Assembly: GCF_000524195.1 (NCBI RefSeq)
Contig: NW_020170397.1
Span: forward strand, 962,254-1,026,253
DNA: 64,000 bases
From: Echinococcus granulosus
Lineage: Eukaryota; Platyhelminthes; Cestoda; Cyclophyllidea; Taeniidae
Reading direction: 5' to 3'
Shown piece by piece: positions 60,801 to 64,000 of this stretch. Below the pieces are notes generated by a model that saw nothing but the letters and a program-made list of their open reading frames with translations, did no database searches and was not told the DNA's origin. Positions within the stretch are counted from its first letter, which is position 1. The number at the start of each line of letters is the position of its first letter. The position numbers and the translations under genes are program-made.

Positions 60801-62772
60801 CTGTTCGCCAATCTGCAGAGGGTAGGAGAACAGGAGCGTTTACGTGACAGTGAGTTATGTCTTTAGGGAAAAAACAACTACTATTTTGCTGGAGGGTGCC
60901 TTTAAACATGCAATATGAAAGTGGCATGGTGAACCATTACAGCAAATAATTTAAATGGGGCTGCGTGCTTAAAACATCCTCTGGTTAAGCTGTGTTGTGT
61001 TGGTTTACCGCCCTTTATTTTTTGGCAGAAAATTAGACCAAGATGAGCGAATTTTTTATCCGTATTTAATCAGGAGGACGATTTTAAGTAGAGAACCGTC
61101 CATGAGGCTAAGCGAGGTTGGATACGGTCTTAGGGTGATAGCTCGCAGTGGATGGGTTTGATTGTGCCCTGAGGAATACATTCAACCGGAAAAACAGTGG
61201 CTCTTCAACGTAACCGATCCTACTACTAATCAGAAATAAAGTTACCTATCTGTCAGAGCTCCGGACAATAAATACTGCTGCAAGAACTGTGAGGAAAACT
61301 GCAGGCTCGTCAGCAAAAGTAGCGTTACTCCCAGATTCAATCCTTCACAATAGATACTTCGTGCAGTTGAAAAACATTTTCTTGTAAGTAAGGAATGAAA
61401 AATCTTTGGTTATCAAACCAATTAAACTATTACTTGTCGCTCTTTTATCCTCCTTTGCCCGTTTTTATCTTATGCGTACGTTGTCGCGGCTTTGACCACA
61501 GACTAATCCCTTGCCCCTCCCCTTCCCTGCCCCTCTTTCCTCACCATCAGCGTGATCCACACACCATTACTTGATTGGATTCAATGGAAAGTGAGATGGA
61601 AACGCTTCCCTGGAGCGTTCTCTTTACACTGTTTGTTGTGTTCCTGTGTCTGATAAGGGCAATCTTCAGCATTCAAATCTCCCACATTTTAACAATGGAA
61701 GACACAAAGGTATGCGTGCGGACACATAGTCTTTGCTGTCAGTGGTCGGCAAAATCCCCGGTACAAATTAATAAAACGAATATGCAAGAACGAAGATGAC
61801 ACGCTTTGACAGGAAAACTTCAATACATCACGAACACGAAGGAAAGCACTTTACAGCAGTTTGGGATTTCGGTGATCAAGTAGCGCGAGTACCTTTTTTC
61901 GAATCCCGAATAAGGAAAGAATCGAGTATACGTGAAATAGCGGTAAGTGTGTAGGAGCTTTAGACTACACTACCAGAGATCGCAGTACTAGAACTACAAG
62001 CAAGTCCATTCAGTCACTTAGCTGCGACTCCTGCTCCCTCCAGTCCAACCATCTAGTCTACTTCGAGTTTTGTTTTTAAAAATTTTGGAAAGCAACCAAG
62101 TATGTTTTAACTTTTAATGTAGCTCTCACAATTCCTTCTTCGAATGCTCCAATGGTGGTGGCCCATTTATTTTACTTTTCGCAATTCCGATTTTCTGTCC
62201 ACGCTGATTGATGGGAAGCAGCACCTCGTGAGGAGCAGTAAAAACAATTCCTCTTCCTCGCATCCCTTCCCTTGTTTCACATGCGTCGATTCAATGGATG
62301 GTTTTTATGTTTTCACTTTGACTTAGATCTAGTAATTTGGACAAGCCTAAAGCTTTTGGACAAAATTTAGAGGCGGAACGGGAAATCGGTCACTATTTTC
62401 CATTAGGACTGAGGTGTTTCAATGAAGTAAAGAAAACTGCATTTCTTCTCATTTCCATGTGATCCTAAAAACCGGAAGTTACTTCTACGAAGCCCACTTA
62501 AAAATGGGGAAAACTTCGAGCTACCAAGTGGGTGAATTTCCAGTTTCCCTCTACAGTAGTAATAGATGAACGTGTTGATTGTGAATTTAAGAAGAAGGAA
62601 AAGGATAAGGATCACACGTACCAAACGACTGAACTGGATGATTTCTTCCGAAAGCGGCGCTTCGGGCTGTAAGGAAGCTCGTTAGGGGGAGAAAAGCGAA
62701 TGCCTACCGTTGCACTGACACCGGTCATAAGACCCTGGAACACCTTGGCAGTAGCTCGCATGCAATCGTTTT
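39367..62772 (-). CDS. F-BAR plus RhoGAP protein, ARHGAP29/ARHGAP45/GMIP-like (5' incomplete, over 23 kb)
   Basis: Exons, in transcription order: 62708-62772, 60750-60812, 60080-60580, 55132-55204, 54574-54659, 54173-54238, 52358-52509, 51926(or 51907)-52124, 49227-49534, 45082-45231, 41852-41908, 40831-40952, 40341-40427, 39944-40269, 39367-39863. Phases agree at every junction, apart from a choice of donor at 51926/51907. Together they encode roughly 920 residues. The N-terminal half is an F-BAR domain that bends or binds membrane. The second half is a RhoGAP domain with GIYRVP carrying the catalytic arginine finger. A Ser-rich tail of about 210 residues ends IDTGR. Known relatives inactivate RhoA-type GTPases at membranes and the cytoskeleton. 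Those relatives have a C1 domain between the two halves, and I found none here. The first identified exon begins in phase 1, so earlier exons are missing, probably beyond 64000. Confidence 0.85.
39944..49534 (-). CDS. RhoGAP domain exons (six exons)
   Basis: Exon 49227-49534 begins with an acidic RHSESDSEGEGEG linker and ends with the RhoGAP start, YVLIQCINGIETQENGLQTH. It joins GIYRVPASKIKVAGVVEAIR (45082-45231), LPEPLLSYNLYDQFVDVGK (41852-41908), LHNLIGQLSSANQRVAGLLF (40831-40952), VNQMGAANLATMFGPTVLRR (40341-40427) and NMMEFIDNTWLMKAVELCIN (40269 side). All RhoGAP hallmarks are present: the Arg finger in GIYRV, LPEPLL, the NQM/NKM block, and FGPT. Weak spots are the unusual donor GTTTGT at 40340 and acceptor TTGAAG at 40428. 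An intron of about 3.2 kb (41909-45081) holds repeat copies 5 and 6. Confidence 0.88.
40472..40571. other. Assembly gap of 100 Ns
   Basis: A 100-N placeholder inside an intron of the RhoGAP gene, between exons 40341-40427 and 40831-40952. These two exons join in phase, so no coding sequence needs to be lost in the gap. Confidence 0.99.
43285..44065 (+). repeat. Interspersed repeat family R1, long copy 5
   Basis: This is the clearest long copy. It lies inside an intron of the F-BAR/RhoGAP gene, opposite to its transcription. It starts with GGTTTTTGTAAAGGGACACT, then the CGCCGGGTGGGCTGGCCTCC block, ATGCCAGTAGCCCC, ATTCTGTCCCAGTATTATT, GCTGGTGGCAGCGGAAAGTA, and ends near GCGATCAAGTATCTCCCC. A 108-codon frame at 43328-43654 crosses it but is not kept in copy 3. 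Confidence 0.8.
44205..44405 (+). repeat. Interspersed repeat family R1, short copy 6
   Basis: A head-only copy lies 140 bases after copy 5 in the same orientation. It has TTTTGGTAAAGGAGTCACTT, TTTGCCGGGTGGACTGGCTT, ATGCCAGTAGTCCCAAG and CTGCTCGAGTATTGTGGCTT. The tandem long-plus-short arrangement mirrors copies 3 and 4. Confidence 0.75.
45240..49226. other. Intron without recognised exon
   Basis: The flanking exons join directly in phase 0 and give a continuous RhoGAP fold, so this is best read as one intron of about 4 kb. It contains GT/CA-rich patches around 48.6-48.9 kb and no gene that I can support. Confidence 0.55.
51907..52509 (-). CDS. F-BAR end and linker exons (two exons)
   Basis: Exon 52358-52509 encodes YEDVATKFQNYIPGQPYHRL and continues VLEKYQFEGYHDNP. 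It aligns with the LCESSKLYDPGQQYASHVRQL...YDFEPH end of the ARHGAP45 F-BAR. Exon 51926-52124 follows in phase 2 and carries a Ser/His/Leu-rich linker (GLHMGALHSSALEH). Two donors are possible: CAG/GTTAAT at 51926, which then needs another exon, or GCG/GTTGAT at 51907, which joins directly in phase 1 to 49534. Confidence 0.72.
54173..55204 (-). CDS. F-BAR exons for the last helices (three exons)
   Basis: Exon 55132-55204 encodes MELMYAYRESVDAANARLVE, equivalent to AMATYRTCVADANTQKQELE in ARHGAP45. Exon 54574-54659 encodes TKCDEVVSDSMAELISHLFV and the next helix turn (donor GTAAGC). Exon 54173-54238 encodes DIQDLMDIGLQIPPKEWLLL plus Met-Thr (donor GTGAGG). Phases are 0/1, 1/0 and 0/0. The first donor, A/GTAGGG, lies just before an in-frame stop, which supports it. 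Confidence 0.78.
55205..60079. other. Intron of about 4.9 kb
   Basis: It separates two F-BAR exons that join in phase (0). Open frames of up to about 110 codons inside (57273-57584, 58358-58675, 59631-59966) lack splice sites or family similarity. Confidence 0.5.
60080..60580 (-). CDS. F-BAR core exon with low-complexity insert
   Basis: This 501-base exon starts VLKRQRTEFAKTREVLKAKW and continues KRMVDAESALFKAKSNYFKC. That corresponds to the F-BAR helix of GMIP/ARHGAP45, which reads like EKRRKEIKEAWHRAQRKLQE followed by AESNLRKAKQGYVQRCED. About 80 residues of Ala/Ser/Thr (for example SASTDNGLDGSTSASSASAS) then interrupt the coiled coil before it resumes as VVKHKAKVERLERQLGDNDK. The insert falls at the position where vertebrate relatives also carry a short Gly/Ala/Ser loop. 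Confidence 0.87.
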
Positions 62773-64000
62773 CTAAAAGGACAAATGGGGCACATTGCCC
62801 GATTGCTTTGAACAAGATGATTGTTATTGCCTACTAGTTAGCTAGGTGGCTGCCACCCATAACAAGGTGGTGCTCTTTAAGATAGTTCTTGCCACACTTC
62901 CGCCCTTGTTGTGGCCTACCGTAAATTGTGGTACATGAATAATTTTATGCTAAATTAGACTTTTTTGATAGACTAACTTAGAAAGGTGTTACAGTGGGTC
63001 AACCAATCACTCTATTAACGCATTGGAGGAGCCATGATATCCAAAGGGTAGAAACTGCAGTAAACAAGAAAATAAGTCAAACACCCATAGCAAGCGCCTT
63101 AATCCAATCGTGCATCATTCTGTCGTAATTCTGTTAGGCAGCACTTCTTTGTCTAAACAGTATAAAACAAAGCAGCAACAGGGCCTGTATTTAAGAGAAT
63201 CTCTCATGAACGAGCCTATGAGGTGTAGGTCAAAGCGCGGTTTCGCCTCCATTAGAACTACTTCACGCAACAGTCTAGCACTCTGGTATTGGAAAATCGG
63301 CGTTCCTATGCCCTTGAAAATACGTTTTTCCAGGATTTCATTACTCCCCCACCAAATTAATTTCACTAAGTCGAAATCGCTAACCGTTTTAAAAAGTCCA
63401 GTGCGATGTGACGGTCTGTCTTATCCTTACTATTATTTCGTAATCAGAAAGTGCTCCTGTGTTGATGCTTCCTGAAGAAAGTTCATCCCACCTACTTGTC
63501 TTGTAGTTTTGAATTTAGGGACAATACGGCTTTAACTAGCGAGTTTCAGGAATAACTAAATTTTACAGACGATTGCTCACTTAGGGTTATAGACGTCACC
63601 AAGGGCCATGCGCATCCCTCTAAGGGACAAATAACTCTGTTCCAATATCCCTTAATCCGCTGCTGCCAAAACATCATTAAAATAGTTTTATATATTAAAC
63701 ATTAAATAGGTGTAGCATATTTAATTAAAGAGCGCTCAATACTTGTTCATTTTATGGATGGCAAAGGACAGAAGTCTTGAGTGTCTCTGCCTTTATGATA
63801 TTGTTTTGGCTATCAATAACATCGAAAGCAACATATAGTGACATAAAGCTAAGCATATCCAGCCCTATTAGCTTATATTCATCCTCTTGACAGGACCTCG
63901 TTCCTATATGTCGCTTCTAGCATTGGCTTTACAACTCAGGTCAAAAATTGCAGCTTCCAGTGCTTGTAAAAATTCAAGGTGAATGGTGCAATTTCACAAC
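62773..64000. other. Right-hand end, no exon recognised
   Basis: The 5' exons of the F-BAR/RhoGAP gene should lie here or beyond, since 62708-62772 starts in phase 1. A 121-codon plus frame (63110-63475) and its minus counterpart show no domain or splice context. Confidence 0.45.

Overview
This is eukaryotic nuclear DNA. Coding sequence is sparse and split into short exons with GT..AG introns. It contains two 100-base N gaps (30082-30181 and 40472-40571), many simple repeats, and several diverged copies of one interspersed repeat. I see no bacterial, phage or viral gene set, no rRNA, no tRNA and no CRISPR. The proteins are animal-type but diverged. Loose intron-rich genes, splice-acceptor-like AGs at start codons and the general repeat texture fit a flatworm, perhaps a tapeworm. 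That placement is an inference and is not proven by the window.

I rebuilt gene models by joining exons whose splice sites and codon phases agree. From left to right: (1) 1-7 kb is non-coding and repeat-bearing. (2) 8029-18776, minus strand, is a complete eight-exon gene for the CCR4-type deadenylase CNOT6 (about 800 residues), with an extra linker exon and a Ser/Thr/Ala-rich tail. (3) 18.8-22.0 kb is the spacer between two divergent genes. (4) 21990-26725, plus strand, is the 3' part of an AEBP2/Jing gene (PRC2 accessory zinc-finger protein); its first exon(s) were not found. (5) 26.7-34.8 kb is mostly non-coding, with a cluster of small perfect hairpins near 27.5 kb and a gap. (6) 34834-36085, minus strand, is a four-exon gene for a 178-residue protein made almost only of a ZSWIM-type FAR1-like zinc-binding domain. 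(7) 36918-38032, plus strand, is an unassigned 174-codon ORF followed almost at once by a two-exon GTF3C6-like gene (TFIIIC subunit 6). (8) From 39367 to beyond the right half, minus strand, is a gene of more than 23 kb encoding an F-BAR plus RhoGAP protein of the ARHGAP29/ARHGAP45/GMIP type; its 5' end lies beyond the exons I could place.

The genes do not form a pathway. Three act in gene expression (mRNA deadenylation, Polycomb repression, RNA polymerase III initiation), one is a putative DNA-binding protein and one a membrane-shaping Rho regulator. The most interesting points are the stand-alone FAR1-like protein, the compact ORF/GTF3C6 pair that may be a trans-spliced two-gene unit, the added modules in CNOT6 and AEBP2, the apparent lack of a C1 domain in the F-BAR/RhoGAP protein, and the repeat family with copies near both ends of the window.
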